64,000 nucleotides of DNA, taken from contig NZ_AP022569.1 in assembly GCF_010727945.1 (NCBI RefSeq), positions 1,984,001-2,048,000 of the forward strand. Reading direction: 5' to 3'. Made by a program: the position numbers and the translations under genes. This document shows positions 20,841 to 31,508 of this stretch, piece by piece. This DNA is from Mycobacterium cookii. Lineage in GTDB: Bacteria; Actinomycetota; Actinomycetes; Mycobacteriales; Mycobacteriaceae. The notes beneath the pieces are model-generated. The model was not told where the DNA came from and ran no database searches. It saw only the letters and a list, made by a program, of their open reading frames with translations. Each line of letters opens with the position of its first letter. The stretch's first letter is position 1.

Positions 20841-21025
20841 TCACCCGGCTAGGTGTCGATCGCCGGGTTCCTCACCGAGCCGTACCGGCCCGGATCGTCA
20901 CCCGGCTAGGTTTCGATCGCCGGGTTCCTCACCGGGCCGTCCCGGCCCGGATCGTCACCCGGCTAGGTCTCGATCGCCGGGTTCCTCACCGGGCCGTCCC
21001 GGCCCGGATCGTCACCCGGCTAGGT
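20841..21025 (+). repeat. 57-bp tandem repeat, three copies plus a partial fourth
   Basis: Copies begin at 20841, 20898 and 20955, each starting TCACCCGGCTAGGT; a truncated fourth starts at 21012 and ends at 21025. Copies 2 and 3 are almost identical, copy 1 differs at a few bases. Each unit holds two inverted repeats: ACCCGG/CCGGGT and CGGGCC/GGCCCG. The array fills the space between two co-directed genes and ends 8 bp before the next start codon. It looks like a mycobacterial mini-satellite (MIRU/VNTR class). Confidence 0.92.
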
Positions 21026-21033
21026 TGAACACC

Positions 21034-21585
21034 ATGACGGGTCAAGGCGGTGGCTACCAGGACGAGTCCCACGACCAGACTCCGCCGTTCCCGCGTCCTC
21101 CCGAACCCCAGCCCTGGCAGCAGTATCGGCACGCGCCAGTGGACCCGCAGGCTCCAGTCAACTATCCGGAGTACCCGCCGCCCTATCCCATGCAGCCGCC
21201 CCCCGGTCCGTCCTATGGGTTTCCGCCAGCGCCGCCGCCTGGTTACGGCGGTGCGCCGTACTACCCCGGCGCGTACGACCCCTACCAGGGTTACCAAGGC
21301 GGGTATCAGCAGACCAACGGGCTGGCCATCGCGTCGCTGACGACCTCGATCGCGGGCGTCGTCCTGGGCATTCCGCTGGCCATCTTCTGCTACGTGGGCG
21401 TGCTGATCCCTATCGTCGGCGCGGTGCTGGGCGGCGTCGCGCTCGGACAGATCCGGCAGACCAATCAGCAGGGCCGCGGGCTCGCGATCGCCGGCATCGC
21501 CATCGGAGCGACCACCACGGCGCTGCTCGTGATCCTGGTCGCCGTGCTGGCCGCGGTGGTGCATTCGGTGTCGATGCTGCGGTGA
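21034..21585 (+). CDS. Proline-rich DUF4190 membrane protein (Rv1233c-like)
   Basis: The 183-aa protein has an N-terminal Pro/Tyr/Gly-rich cytosolic tail (about 1-95, many PPP and GYGG patches) and two membrane helices (about 98-130 and 145-178) joined by GQIRQTNQQGRGLAIAGI, the DUF4190 pattern. Function unknown. The ATG at 21034 lies directly behind the partial fourth copy of the 57-bp repeat, which therefore supplies its 5' untranslated region. No typical ribosome site is visible. Confidence 0.85.
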   Translation: MTGQGGGYQDESHDQTPPFPRPPEPQPWQQYRHAPVDPQAPVNYPEYPPPYPMQPPPGPSYGFPPAPPPGYGGAPYYPGAYDPYQGYQGGYQQTNGLAIASLTTSIAGVVLGIPLAIFCYVGVLIPIVGAVLGGVALGQIRQTNQQGRGLAIAGIAIGATTTALLVILVAVLAAVVHSVSMLR

Positions 21586-21654
21586 ACGAGATCGACGCCC
21601 GCGTGCTGGTCACTCGCACTTCTTCGCGCTAACGTCGATCTCGGTGACGCGGCG

Positions 21655-22626
21655 CTAGCCAGTCGGCGGCGTGAAGCGATCCGACTGGCGCTGCATGCCC
21701 GCCGCGCGGCCTTTCGCCGAGATCACCAACGCCATCTTGCGGCTGGCCTCGTCGAGCATCTCGTCGCCGAGCATCACCGCTCCTCGGGCGCCGCCGGCCG
21801 CCGAGGTGTGCCATTCGTAGGCCTCGAGGATCAATTCAGCGTGGTCGTAATCGGCTTGGCGCGGACTGAAGATCTCGTTGCCCGCCGCGATCTGATCGGG
21901 ATGCAGCACCCATTTCCCGTCGTAGCCCAACGCCGCCGACCGGCCGGCTACCCGCCGGAAGGCTTCCACGTCACGCACTTTCAGGTAGGGGCCGTCGACC
22001 GCGGCGATGCCGTTGGCACGGGCGGCCACCAGAATCGTCATCAGCACGTGGTGATACGCGTCGCCGACGTCGTAGCCCTCGGGTTGCTCGCCGACGACCA
22101 GCGTGCGGGTGTTCAGGCTCGCCATCAAGTCGGCGGGCCCGAGTACCAGCGCCTGCACCCGCGGGTGGGCCGCGATCGCGTCGACGTTCAGCAGGCCGCG
22201 GGCGTCTTCGATCTGCGCGTCGATGCCGATCTCGCCGACCGGAAGCCCATGGATTGTCTCCAGCTGGGTCAGCAGCAGGTCGAGCGCCTGCACGTGCGAG
22301 ACGTCATAGACCTTGGGCAGCACTACGACGTCGAGTTTGGCCTCAGGTGCGGCGCCGACGACTGAGACGACTTCGATGATGTCGGCGTGCGTCCACGGTG
22401 TGGTCCAGCCGTTGACCCGGACGCCACGCAGCTGTCCGGCCCATCCCGGCGCGGCGAGCGCGGCGGCGACCCGGCTGCGTGCCTCAGCCTTCGCATCCGG
22501 CGCGACGGCGTCCTCGAGATCCAGGAAGACCTCATCGGCGGGAAGGCCTTTGGATTTGTCGATCATCTTCTGGCTGCTGCCCGGCACCGACAGGCATGTG
22601 CGGCGGGGCCGATACGCGTTGGTCAC
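21655..22626 (-). CDS. HpcH/HpaI-family lyase, L-malyl-CoA / CitE-like
   Basis: The 323-aa TIM-barrel protein belongs to the CitE/malyl-CoA lyase group: RRTCLSVPGSS, DEVFLDLEDAV (metal-binding Asp/Glu), the Arg in RVNG, DAQIEDARG and GYDGKWVLHPDQI. The length and these motifs are nearer to (3S)-malyl-CoA or beta-methylmalyl-CoA lyases than to the 273-aa CitE of M. tuberculosis. The reaction would cleave malyl-CoA to glyoxylate and acetyl-CoA. It is divergent from the MgtE_N/CBS gene with 35 bp between starts. Confidence 0.85.
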   Translation of the reverse strand: MTNAYRPRRTCLSVPGSSQKMIDKSKGLPADEVFLDLEDAVAPDAKAEARSRVAAALAAPGWAGQLRGVRVNGWTTPWTHADIIEVVSVVGAAPEAKLDVVVLPKVYDVSHVQALDLLLTQLETIHGLPVGEIGIDAQIEDARGLLNVDAIAAHPRVQALVLGPADLMASLNTRTLVVGEQPEGYDVGDAYHHVLMTILVAARANGIAAVDGPYLKVRDVEAFRRVAGRSAALGYDGKWVLHPDQIAAGNEIFSPRQADYDHAELILEAYEWHTSAAGGARGAVMLGDEMLDEASRKMALVISAKGRAAGMQRQSDRFTPPTG

Positions 22627-22661
22627 GTCTCACTCACTCCTTTTGAATACCCTGTCTACCT

Positions 22662-23957
22662 ATGGCCTCGATCAACAGGGTGTACGCGGCTCGGCTGGCA
22701 AGAATGTTGGTGCTCGGCCCGATGGGCGAGTCGCTCGGCCGGGTGCGCGACGTCGTGGTCAGCATCAGCATCGTGCGTCAGCAACCCCGGGTCCTCGGGC
22801 TCGTCGTCGAAATGACCTCGCGCAGAAGGATTTTCGTACCCATTCTGCGAGTCTCCTCGATCGACCCCGACGCGGTGACGCTGAACACCAACAGCATCTC
22901 GATGCTGCGGTTCGAGCAACGGCCCGGTGAAGTGCTGGTGCTCGGGCAAATCATCGACACCAAGGTGCGGGTCAAAGACCCAGAACTGCCGCAGCTCGCC
23001 GACACCGACGTCGTCGTCACCGACTTGGGCTTGGAGCAAACTCGAACGCGCGACTGGATGGTCACCCGCGTCGCCGTGCGCATCCCACGGCGGCTCGGGC
23101 GGCGCAGCGCCACCCACATCGTCAACTGGCGCAGTGTGCAGGGACTGACGCCGTCGGCGCTGGCCATGCCCGGTCAGGGTGTGGCGCAGTTACTGCACCA
23201 GTTCGAGAAGTGGCGGCCGATCGAAGTCGCCGACGCGGTGCGTGAACTGCCCGCCAAGCGGCGCTACGAGGTGGCCAGCGCGCTGGACGACGACCGGCTG
23301 GCCGACATCCTGCAGGAGCTGTCCGAGGACGAACAGGCCGACCTGCTGATGCAACTGGGCGATGCACGCGCGGCCGACGTGCTCGAGGAGATGGACCCCG
23401 ACGACGCCGCCGACCTGCTCGGCACGATGGCCCCGACGCTGGCCGAACGCCTGCTGCGGGAGATGGACCCCGAGGAGTCCGACCCGGTGCGGCGGCTGCT
23501 GAAGCATTCGCCCGACACCGCAGGCGGCCTGATGACCAGTGAACCGGTGGTGCTCACGCCCGACACCTCGGTCGCCGAGGCACTCGCCCGCGTCCGCGAC
23601 CCCGATCTGACCCCGGCGCTGTCGTCGCTGGTGCTGGTGGTGCGTCCACCGACGGCCACTCCGACCGGCCAATACCTGGGCTGCGTGCCGCTGCAGAAGC
23701 TGCTGCGCGAGCCGCCGTCCATGCTGGTCGGCGGCATCGTCGACGCCGACCTGCCCTGGCTGGGGCCTGACACCTCGCTGGGGGCGCTGACCCGCTACTT
23801 CGCCGCCTACAACCTGGTGTGCGGGCCGGTGCTGGACGAGCAGCATCACCTGCTGGGCGCGGTCACCGTCGACGACGTGCTCGACCACCTACTGCCACAC
23901 GACTGGCGGGCCACCAACGAGGAGCCGTCGCTCGACGCCGCCCTAGGACAACGATGA
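22662..23957 (+). CDS. PRC-barrel / MgtE N-domain / CBS protein (Rv1232c-like)
   Basis: The 431-aa cytosolic protein has an N-terminal PRC-barrel-like part, then the MgtE_N alpha-superhelix (WRPIEVADAVRELPAKRRYEV; ADVLEEMDPDDAADLL) and paired CBS motifs (MTSEPVVLTPDTSVAEALARV; LLGAVTVDDVLDHLL). It lacks the MgtE membrane channel, so it is probably a Mg2+ or nucleotide sensing partner rather than a transporter. Its stop overlaps the next start as ATGA. Confidence 0.9.
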   Translation: MASINRVYAARLARMLVLGPMGESLGRVRDVVVSISIVRQQPRVLGLVVEMTSRRRIFVPILRVSSIDPDAVTLNTNSISMLRFEQRPGEVLVLGQIIDTKVRVKDPELPQLADTDVVVTDLGLEQTRTRDWMVTRVAVRIPRRLGRRSATHIVNWRSVQGLTPSALAMPGQGVAQLLHQFEKWRPIEVADAVRELPAKRRYEVASALDDDRLADILQELSEDEQADLLMQLGDARAADVLEEMDPDDAADLLGTMAPTLAERLLREMDPEESDPVRRLLKHSPDTAGGLMTSEPVVLTPDTSVAEALARVRDPDLTPALSSLVLVVRPPTATPTGQYLGCVPLQKLLREPPSMLVGGIVDADLPWLGPDTSLGALTRYFAAYNLVCGPVLDEQHHLLGAVTVDDVLDHLLPHDWRATNEEPSLDAALGQR

Positions 23958-24487
23958 GCAATACGTCGTCGCGCCCCCGGCTGTACACCCCGCGCAGCTC
24001 CCGAGTGCCCACGCCGCGGCTGGACGCCGAGGCCGTCGGGCAGTTCACCGAATCGATCGCCCGCTTCTTCGGCACCGGTAGCTATCTGCTGATTCAGACC
24101 ATCATCGTGATCGTGTGGATTGTGCTGAACGTCTTCGCGATTCACCTGCGCTGGGACCCCTACCCGTTCATCCTGCTCAACCTGGCGTTCTCGACTCAGG
24201 CCGCCTACGCGGCACCGCTGATCCTGCTGGCCCAGAATCGCCAGGAGAACCGCGACCGCGTCACGCTCGAAGAGGACCGGCGACGCGCCCAGGAGACAAA
24301 GGCCGACACCGAATATCTGGCCCGGGAACTGGCGGCGTTACGACTGGCGATCGGCGACGTGGCGAAGACCCGCGAGCACCTGCGCCGCGAACTGGAAGAC
24401 CTGCGCGATCTGCTGCGAGACCGGCACCCGACCGGCGCGCACGACAGTGACGATGAGGTAGACGAACACGCCGCCACGACTAATTGA
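23954..24487 (+). CDS. DUF1003 membrane protein (Rv1231c-like)
   Basis: The 177-aa protein has two membrane helices (about 42-62 and 75-95) with the DUF1003 hallmark PYPFILLNLAFSTQAAYAAP and LLAQNRQENRDR, followed by a charged coiled-coil C-terminus (about 100-165). Start ATG 23954 overlaps the upstream stop. It likely acts with the MgtE_N/CBS protein; the pair is conserved in mycobacteria. Function unknown. Confidence 0.9.
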   Translation: MSNTSSRPRLYTPRSSRVPTPRLDAEAVGQFTESIARFFGTGSYLLIQTIIVIVWIVLNVFAIHLRWDPYPFILLNLAFSTQAAYAAPLILLAQNRQENRDRVTLEEDRRRAQETKADTEYLARELAALRLAIGDVAKTREHLRRELEDLRDLLRDRHPTGAHDSDDEVDEHAATTN

Positions 24488-24650
24488 CACTCTCGCCCCG
24501 AGAGTCGTGTTTTCACAGGCAGATAAGTCCGTCATTGTTGTCACTCCCGTCACCGCTGTTATGTATGGTGACGTAGTTCACGACGACGAAGAGGTCGTCG
24601 GGAGCGCTCGAATACCACGGAAGGTCGATCGAGTGCGGGTAGGGGAACGC

Positions 24651-26000
24651 ATGGGCGCGCGTCCGGCCCTTGCACAACTGCGGCAGCGGGTCGTCCGCAT
24701 GCCCAAGCCCCCCAAAGTCCCCCGCCCAGTGGTCTCCGCGGCGTCTACAGTGACGGCCGCGACGACGACCATTCAGGACGCGCTGACCCGTACGGCGCGG
24801 AGTCCGGCGTTCGGGGTGGTGATCATCGCCAGCCTGATCTTCACCGGTGTCGAGGGCGCCACCGCGCCGCCGTACCCGATGTCGAAGTCGACGGTGCACG
24901 GCGCCGCCATCACTCCCGTCGCCGCCGTCACCCGCGCCTCCACCGACCCGACCGGGCCCCTGGTGGTCGCCGCCCTGCATCCGAAGGTCGGCTTCCACAT
25001 CGCCGAGGCCACGGCGTCTGCTCCCCCGCCCACAGTCGTCGTGAATACGCCGGGCGCACTGGGCATTCCGATGACGGCGCTGACCGCCTACCGCAACGCC
25101 GAGCGGATGATGGCGACCGCCGACCCGAACTGCGGCATCAGCTGGAACCTGCTCGCCGGTATCGGGCGTATCGAATCCGGACACGCCAACAACGGCGCCA
25201 CCGACGTCCACGGCACCGCCGTACGACCGATCTACGGGCCGACCCTGGACGGGACGCTGCCCGGCAACGAGGTCGTCGTCCAGGGCAACACCGGTGGACG
25301 GATCAGCTACGCCCGCGCGATGGGGCCGATGCAGTTCCTGCCGGGCACCTGGGCGCGCTACGCCGCCGACGGCGACGGCGACGGCAAGGCCGACCCGCAG
25401 AACCTCTACGACTCCACCCTGGCCGCCGCCCGCTACCTGTGCAGCGGCGGGCTCAACCTGCGCGACCAGTCGCAGGTGCTGTCGTCGATCCTGCGCTACA
25501 ACAACTCGATGCCGTACGCGCAGAACGTGCTGGGCTGGGCGGCGGCGTATGCCACCGGCGTCATCCCGGTCGACCTGCCGCCGATCACCGGACCGCCGCC
25601 GCCGCTGGGCGACGCGCACCTGGAGAACGCCGAGGGCCTGGGACCGAACCTGCCGCTGAACATGCACGGGCTGCCGTCCACCGACCCGCTGGCCAGGGTG
25701 CCGCTGATCGACCTGAGCGGTACGTCGAACAGCATCAACCAGCCGGTACTGCCGTGGCAACAGCAGCAGACCGCGTCGGCATACGGGCCGTCCTGCACGG
25801 TGATCTGCATCGGGACCGAGACCGGAGCACCCCAGCAGACGTTCAACACGCCGCCGTCCAGCGCGATGGCGCCCGCTCCGGACATGTTCCCGGCGCCGCC
25901 GCCGAATTTGTTCTCCGCCCCGCCACCGGCCGCACCGCCGCCAGCCGACGCACCCGCCGCACCGGCCGGCCCGCCGCCTGCGCCCGCTCCGGCCAACTAA
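24651..26000 (+). CDS. Lytic-transglycosylase-like membrane protein (Rv1230c-like)
   Basis: The 449-aa protein has one N-terminal membrane helix (about 53-68), a lysozyme-like SLT domain with the catalytic Glu in GIGRIESGHAN (about 175), GPMQFLPGTWARYAADGDGDG with a calcium-loop-like DGDGDGKAD, and a C-terminal Pro/Ala tail (about 390-449). It should sit outside the membrane and cut or bind peptidoglycan. I prefer ATG 24651, behind AGGGGAA; the frame is open further up to 24507 with other possible starts. Confidence 0.85.
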   Translation: MGARPALAQLRQRVVRMPKPPKVPRPVVSAASTVTAATTTIQDALTRTARSPAFGVVIIASLIFTGVEGATAPPYPMSKSTVHGAAITPVAAVTRASTDPTGPLVVAALHPKVGFHIAEATASAPPPTVVVNTPGALGIPMTALTAYRNAERMMATADPNCGISWNLLAGIGRIESGHANNGATDVHGTAVRPIYGPTLDGTLPGNEVVVQGNTGGRISYARAMGPMQFLPGTWARYAADGDGDGKADPQNLYDSTLAAARYLCSGGLNLRDQSQVLSSILRYNNSMPYAQNVLGWAAAYATGVIPVDLPPITGPPPPLGDAHLENAEGLGPNLPLNMHGLPSTDPLARVPLIDLSGTSNSINQPVLPWQQQQTASAYGPSCTVICIGTETGAPQQTFNTPPSSAMAPAPDMFPAPPPNLFSAPPPAAPPPADAPAAPAGPPPAPAPAN

Positions 26001-26080
26001 CGCAGACGCTGGACTTGAAGGTCCGCCTCCTCAACGGGCCGAAACGGTCCGCATCGTCGGCGAACTAGACTCGGGCAGTG

Positions 26081-27211
26081 ATGTCCGATCTAACTTCAGG
26101 CGTTCGCGCCGCGCTGGCCAAGGTGATCGACCCTGAGCTGCGCCGCCCCATCACCGAGCTCGGAATGGTCAAAGGCATCGAGGTCGGCCCCGGCGGCGAC
26201 GTCCACGTCGAGATCTACCTGACCACGTCCGCGTGCCCGAAGAAAGCCGAGATCAGCGACCGGGTCCGGCAAGCCGTCGCCGACGTGCCGGGCACCGGAG
26301 CGGTGCGGGTCAGCCTGGACGTCATGAACGACGAGCAGCGCACCGAGCTGCGCAAGCAGCTGCGCGGCGACTCCCGTGAGCCGGTCATCCCCTTCGCCCA
26401 GCCCGGATCGCTGACCCGGGTCTATGCCGTCGCGTCCGGCAAGGGCGGCGTCGGCAAGTCGACCGTGACGGTCAACCTTGCCGCGGCGATGGCCGCGCGC
26501 GGTCTGGCGGTCGGACTGCTCGACGCCGACATTCACGGCCACTCGATCCCGCGGATGATGGGCACCACCGACCGGCCCACCCAGGTGGAGTCGATGATTC
26601 TGCCGCCGATCGCGCACGAGGTGAAGGTCATCTCGATCGCCCAGTTCGTCCAGGAGAACACCCCGGTGGTGTGGCGCGGTCCGATGCTGCACCGGGCTCT
26701 GCAGCAGTTCCTGGCCGACGTGTACTGGGGCGACCTGGACGTTCTGCTGCTCGACCTGCCACCGGGAACCGGCGACATCGCGATCTCGGTCGCTCAGCTG
26801 ATCCCGAACGCCGAGATCGTGGTGGTGACAACACCGCAAGTGGCGGCGGCCGAGGTCGCCGAGCGGGCAGGCAGTATCGCGCTGCAGACCAAACAACGAG
26901 TGGTCGGCGTGGTGGAGAACATGTCCGGTCTGCTGCTGCCGGACGGCTCGACGTTGCAGGTGTTCGGCGAAGGCGGCGGCGCGCAGGTCGCCGAGCGGCT
27001 GACCCGTCAGATGGGCGTCGACGTGCCACTGCTCGGGCAGATCCCGCTGGACCCGGCCTTGGTCGCGGCCGGAGATGCCGGGGTGCCGATCGTGCTCAGC
27101 GCCCCCGACTCGCCGGTCGGCAAGGAGTTGCGCGGCGTCGCCGACACGCTTTCGGCGAGGCGTCGCGGCCTGGCCGGCATGTCGCTGGGACTGGACACCA
27201 GCCGCCGCTGA
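26081..27211 (+). CDS. mrp: Mrp/ApbC-type Fe-S cluster carrier ATPase
   Basis: The 376-aa protein has an N-terminal MIP18/DUF59 domain (about 5-85, with SACP) and a P-loop domain: deviant Walker A GKGGVGKST (120-128), DADIHGHSIPRMMG and LLLDLPPGTGD. It should load or transfer Fe-S clusters. The CxxC motif that many Mrp proteins have after ENMS is absent here (ENMSGLLLPDGSTL), as I also recall for the M. tuberculosis protein. A GTG three bases upstream (26078) is an equal start candidate. Confidence 0.92.
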   Translation: MSDLTSGVRAALAKVIDPELRRPITELGMVKGIEVGPGGDVHVEIYLTTSACPKKAEISDRVRQAVADVPGTGAVRVSLDVMNDEQRTELRKQLRGDSREPVIPFAQPGSLTRVYAVASGKGGVGKSTVTVNLAAAMAARGLAVGLLDADIHGHSIPRMMGTTDRPTQVESMILPPIAHEVKVISIAQFVQENTPVVWRGPMLHRALQQFLADVYWGDLDVLLLDLPPGTGDIAISVAQLIPNAEIVVVTTPQVAAAEVAERAGSIALQTKQRVVGVVENMSGLLLPDGSTLQVFGEGGGAQVAERLTRQMGVDVPLLGQIPLDPALVAAGDAGVPIVLSAPDSPVGKELRGVADTLSARRRGLAGMSLGLDTSRR

Positions 27212-27253
27212 AGCTGCTGGGTGCCACGGCATTCCAGCGGTAGGGTGAGCCGC

Positions 27254-27985
27254 ATGCTGACTTCTCCGCAACAGGCAACGCGGCATATTGCGTCGACGCT
27301 AACGGCAGTCGGCATCATCACCTTCACCGTCGCGGCCTGCGGAGCGTCGGACCAGTCCAAGCCGCCGAGTTCGTCCGCCGCCCAGGAGCCGTCGTCGAGC
27401 GGCGCGACTGCGGCAGCACCGGCTTCCAAGTACGACATCTCCAAGGTCGATAGCGTCAAAGACGCTATGCCCCCGGGCTTCAAACCGGACCCGCGCCCCG
27501 AGATCATCTTGAACCAGGGCGACATCGACAACCCAAAGATCATCCCGTTCACCAAAGCGAAGTTCGATCCGCCGCAATGCCGCGCGCTGGTCATTCCGCC
27601 CTACATCGACCCGACCGTCGGCGCCCGGGCCGCGGGGCTGAGCGCAGAAGGCGATCAGGGCGAAATCTTTGTCGTCGCAATGAATTTGCCGAAGCCGATC
27701 CCGGCTACTCCGCTACCGGCAGGATGCGACCACGTCGGGCTGTCCGGCTCTCCCGAGGCGACAGGGTCCGCCGAGTCCATTCCCGGACCCCGGATCGACG
27801 GCGTCACCACGACCGGGGTCAAGCTCACGCCCTCCGACGACAACGCCCCTTCGGAGTACATCTTCACCGCCGAACTCGGGGACCAGACGTCGATCGCGAT
27901 CATGGGTGGCACCGTCGATGAACTCAACCCCCAGCAGGTGCTGTCAGATCTTCTGGTGAAGGCCACCAACGCCGTAAGAGGCTAG
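27254..27985 (+). CDS. Secreted lipoprotein, DUF5642-like
   Basis: The 243-aa protein has a signal peptide with lipobox TVAAC (Cys29), a Ser/Pro/Ala linker (to about 55) and a globular domain with DISKVDSVKDAMPPGF, FDPPQC and SEYIFTAELGDQTSIAI. This resembles the DUF5642 mycobacterial lipoproteins. It lies where M. tuberculosis has lpqX, but the length differs and I am not sure of orthology. It converges with tatB. Confidence 0.8.
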   Translation: MLTSPQQATRHIASTLTAVGIITFTVAACGASDQSKPPSSSAAQEPSSSGATAAAPASKYDISKVDSVKDAMPPGFKPDPRPEIILNQGDIDNPKIIPFTKAKFDPPQCRALVIPPYIDPTVGARAAGLSAEGDQGEIFVVAMNLPKPIPATPLPAGCDHVGLSGSPEATGSAESIPGPRIDGVTTTGVKLTPSDDNAPSEYIFTAELGDQTSIAIMGGTVDELNPQQVLSDLLVKATNAVRG

Positions 27986-27988
27986 TGA

Positions 27989-28365
27989 TTACGTGGCGTC
28001 GGGGTCGAACGGCGCCGGCGATGGCGGCGGCGTGACCGGTTGCGGCACAACGTTATCCGAGACCGCAGGCCGGTCGAAGTTGCCGGTGAAAAGCGAGTCG
28101 TCGCCGTCGAACAGATGCTTGGCCAAAGCGGCCCGCGGTGTCATGCCGCGCAGCTTCTGCAACTCGCTCAGCGGCTGACGCAGGTCGTCAAACTCGGGCC
28201 CGATGTCCTCGCGCAGTTGGGTCGTCATGCCGGACAGGTAATCGCGAGCCTGCCGCAGCGCGCTGGACGTCCACCGGACCGCGCCGGGCAGTCGTTCAGG
28301 CCCCAAGACCACCAGCCCCACCACCAGCAGGACCAGCATCTCGCTCCAGCCGACGTTGGCGAACA

Positions 28366-28366
<1 letters not shown>
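27989..28366 (-). CDS. tatB: TatB, twin-arginine translocase subunit
   Basis: The 125-aa protein has one N-terminal membrane helix (about 5-22), the hinge [10 protein letters not shown] and an amphipathic helix, then a Pro-rich tail, the TatA/B layout with the TatB-specific start [13 protein letters not shown]. It recognises Tat substrates with TatC. The start GTG overlaps the htrA stop by one base (TAGTG). It ends the sigE-rseA-htrA-tatB run as in M. tuberculosis. Confidence 0.94.
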
Positions 28367-29901
<1,535 letters not shown>

Positions 29902-29954
29902 TTATGGACTCGAGCACGGCGCCGCGCACCGGCTTGACAAAACTGGTGTCCACC

Positions 29955-30422
29955 CTACCGAGGCTCTGGGTGATCGCGCGGGTTGCCGTCGGCGAATCGA
30001 TCGGACGGCCTGGCTCGACGCTCCGGTGGTGGGGCACCATGTCCGCGGCCACGGGGCGGCCCCCACTGACCGCGCTGCTGCCCGCCCGCATCGTCGTCGG
30101 GAGGGCAGTGCGGGATCTGCGACAGCAATCCCAGCAACGAGCTGGGGATTCTGATCGGATGGGAGTCGCGTAGCGCGGCACGGGCCCGGCGATGACCCTC
30201 CACTTCGGCGGCGCAATCCGGACACAGGGATATGTGGTGCGCCGCGCGCAGGTGGGCATTCATCCGCAGCTCGCCGTCGACGAACGCCGCGATGGCCTCG
30301 GTCGACAGGTGTTCGGTGGAGCCGAATTGCCGTGGAGCGCCCACCGGGGCGTCACTCTGCGAGGCGAACTGAGCGGGGAGCCAGGAGAACGCGCGGCGGA
30401 AGACATGACCCCGCTCGGCCAT
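29955..30422 (-). CDS. rseA: RseA, anti-sigma factor of SigE
   Basis: The 155-aa cytosolic zinc anti-sigma protein binds SigE and is released by redox change and by phosphorylation-triggered ClpC1P2 degradation in M. tuberculosis. The ZAS motif H63-x3-C67-x2-C70 (HISLCPDC) is intact, and RRAFSWLPAQFASQSDAPVGAP is nearly the M. tuberculosis start. The C-terminal tail is Pro/Gly/Arg-rich and divergent. A GTG codon immediately upstream (30425) is an alternative start; AGGGGAG precedes both. Confidence 0.93.
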   Translation of the reverse strand: MAERGHVFRRAFSWLPAQFASQSDAPVGAPRQFGSTEHLSTEAIAAFVDGELRMNAHLRAAHHISLCPDCAAEVEGHRRARAALRDSHPIRIPSSLLGLLSQIPHCPPDDDAGGQQRGQWGPPRGRGHGAPPPERRARPSDRFADGNPRDHPEPR

Positions 30423-30532
30423 CACCAGCTCCCCTCGATATGTCAGCGTCCAGAAGTGTCGGGCACTACCTCGAATGTAGCGCGCTGGGCGTCGCGGAAC
30501 ACCAATGAACAGCCGATCTACGGGCTTGTGTC

Positions 30533-31297
30533 TTAGTCGGCCAGGCCCGGTAGCGCGCCGGTCACGTTGTCGGAGTGCGCGGCCAAATAGTCGCGCAGTG
30601 CCTGACGGCCGCGGTGAATGCGGCTGCGCACGGTGCCCAGCTTGACGCCCAGCGTCGCGCCGATCTCCTCGTAGGACAGACCTTCGATGTCACACAACAC
30701 CACGGCCGCGCGGAACTCCGGCGGCAGCGAATCCAGGGCGGCCTGCAGGTCGGGGCCCAGCCGCGAGTCGTGGTAGATCTCCTCGGGATTGGGCTCGTCG
30801 GCGGGCACCCGATCGTAATCCTCGGGCAACGCCTCCATCCGGACCCGGCCGCGACGGCGGACCATGTCCAGGAACAAGTTAGTGGTGATGCGGTGCAACC
30901 AGCCCTCGAACGTCCCCGGCTGGTAGTTCTGCACCGACCGGAAGACCCTGATGAAGGTCTCCTGGGTCAGATCCTCGGCGTCGTGCTGATTACCGGAGAG
31001 GCGGTAAGCCAGCCGATACACCCGATCGGCGTGCTGACGCACCAGCTCGTCCCACGACGGCATGGCCGTCTTGTCTCCAGTCGCGTCGAAGACCGCGGTG
31101 CCGTAGGGCTCCTCAGCGGGGTCGACCCAGTCAGCGTCGCGGTACCTTTCGGGGTGCGACATGCTGGCCGGGCTCATCAGTGTGGTGATGTTCAGATCCT
31201 CCGGGTTCAGACTGCCGTCAAAACTAGGCAATTCATCACCGCGCGCAACGCGAAGATGCCGAGATGTATTCCCGGACCAGCGGCCTCCACGCTCCAT
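30533..31297 (-). CDS. sigE: ECF sigma factor SigE
   Basis: The 254-aa sigma factor controls envelope-stress genes. A variable N-terminus (1-75) is followed by sigma region 2 ([32 protein letters not shown]) and region 4 ([23 protein letters not shown]). ATG 31297 aligns with the M. tuberculosis protein; the frame is open to 31441, and M. tuberculosis sigE is known to use more than one start from different promoters, so the longer form is not excluded. It precedes rseA by 110 bp. Confidence 0.95.
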   Translation of the reverse strand: MERGGRWSGNTSRHLRVARGDELPSFDGSLNPEDLNITTLMSPASMSHPERYRDADWVDPAEEPYGTAVFDATGDKTAMPSWDELVRQHADRVYRLAYRLSGNQHDAEDLTQETFIRVFRSVQNYQPGTFEGWLHRITTNLFLDMVRRRGRVRMEALPEDYDRVPADEPNPEEIYHDSRLGPDLQAALDSLPPEFRAAVVLCDIEGLSYEEIGATLGVKLGTVRSRIHRGRQALRDYLAAHSDNVTGALPGLAD

Positions 31298-31508
31298 GGC
31301 AATACCGTCGCCTACCGGCGTATGTGCGATATGTGACCGCACTGAGCTTTGACTGAGAATGGCGTCCCGCGAAGCCGTTGCGCTGGCCGAATCGGATATC
31401 AATGAGACTTCTATAAGAGCGGCGCCGTCGGCGTGTCGCAATGCGCCCGAGAACCTGTGCCGGGCGCGCCTGATCGCACTCGGCTGGGGTTGGACTTACG
31501 CTGCGGGA

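Noticed and set aside
20841..21025. CRISPR array
   Set aside because: The repeats are contiguous 57-bp units without spacers, and no cas genes are near.
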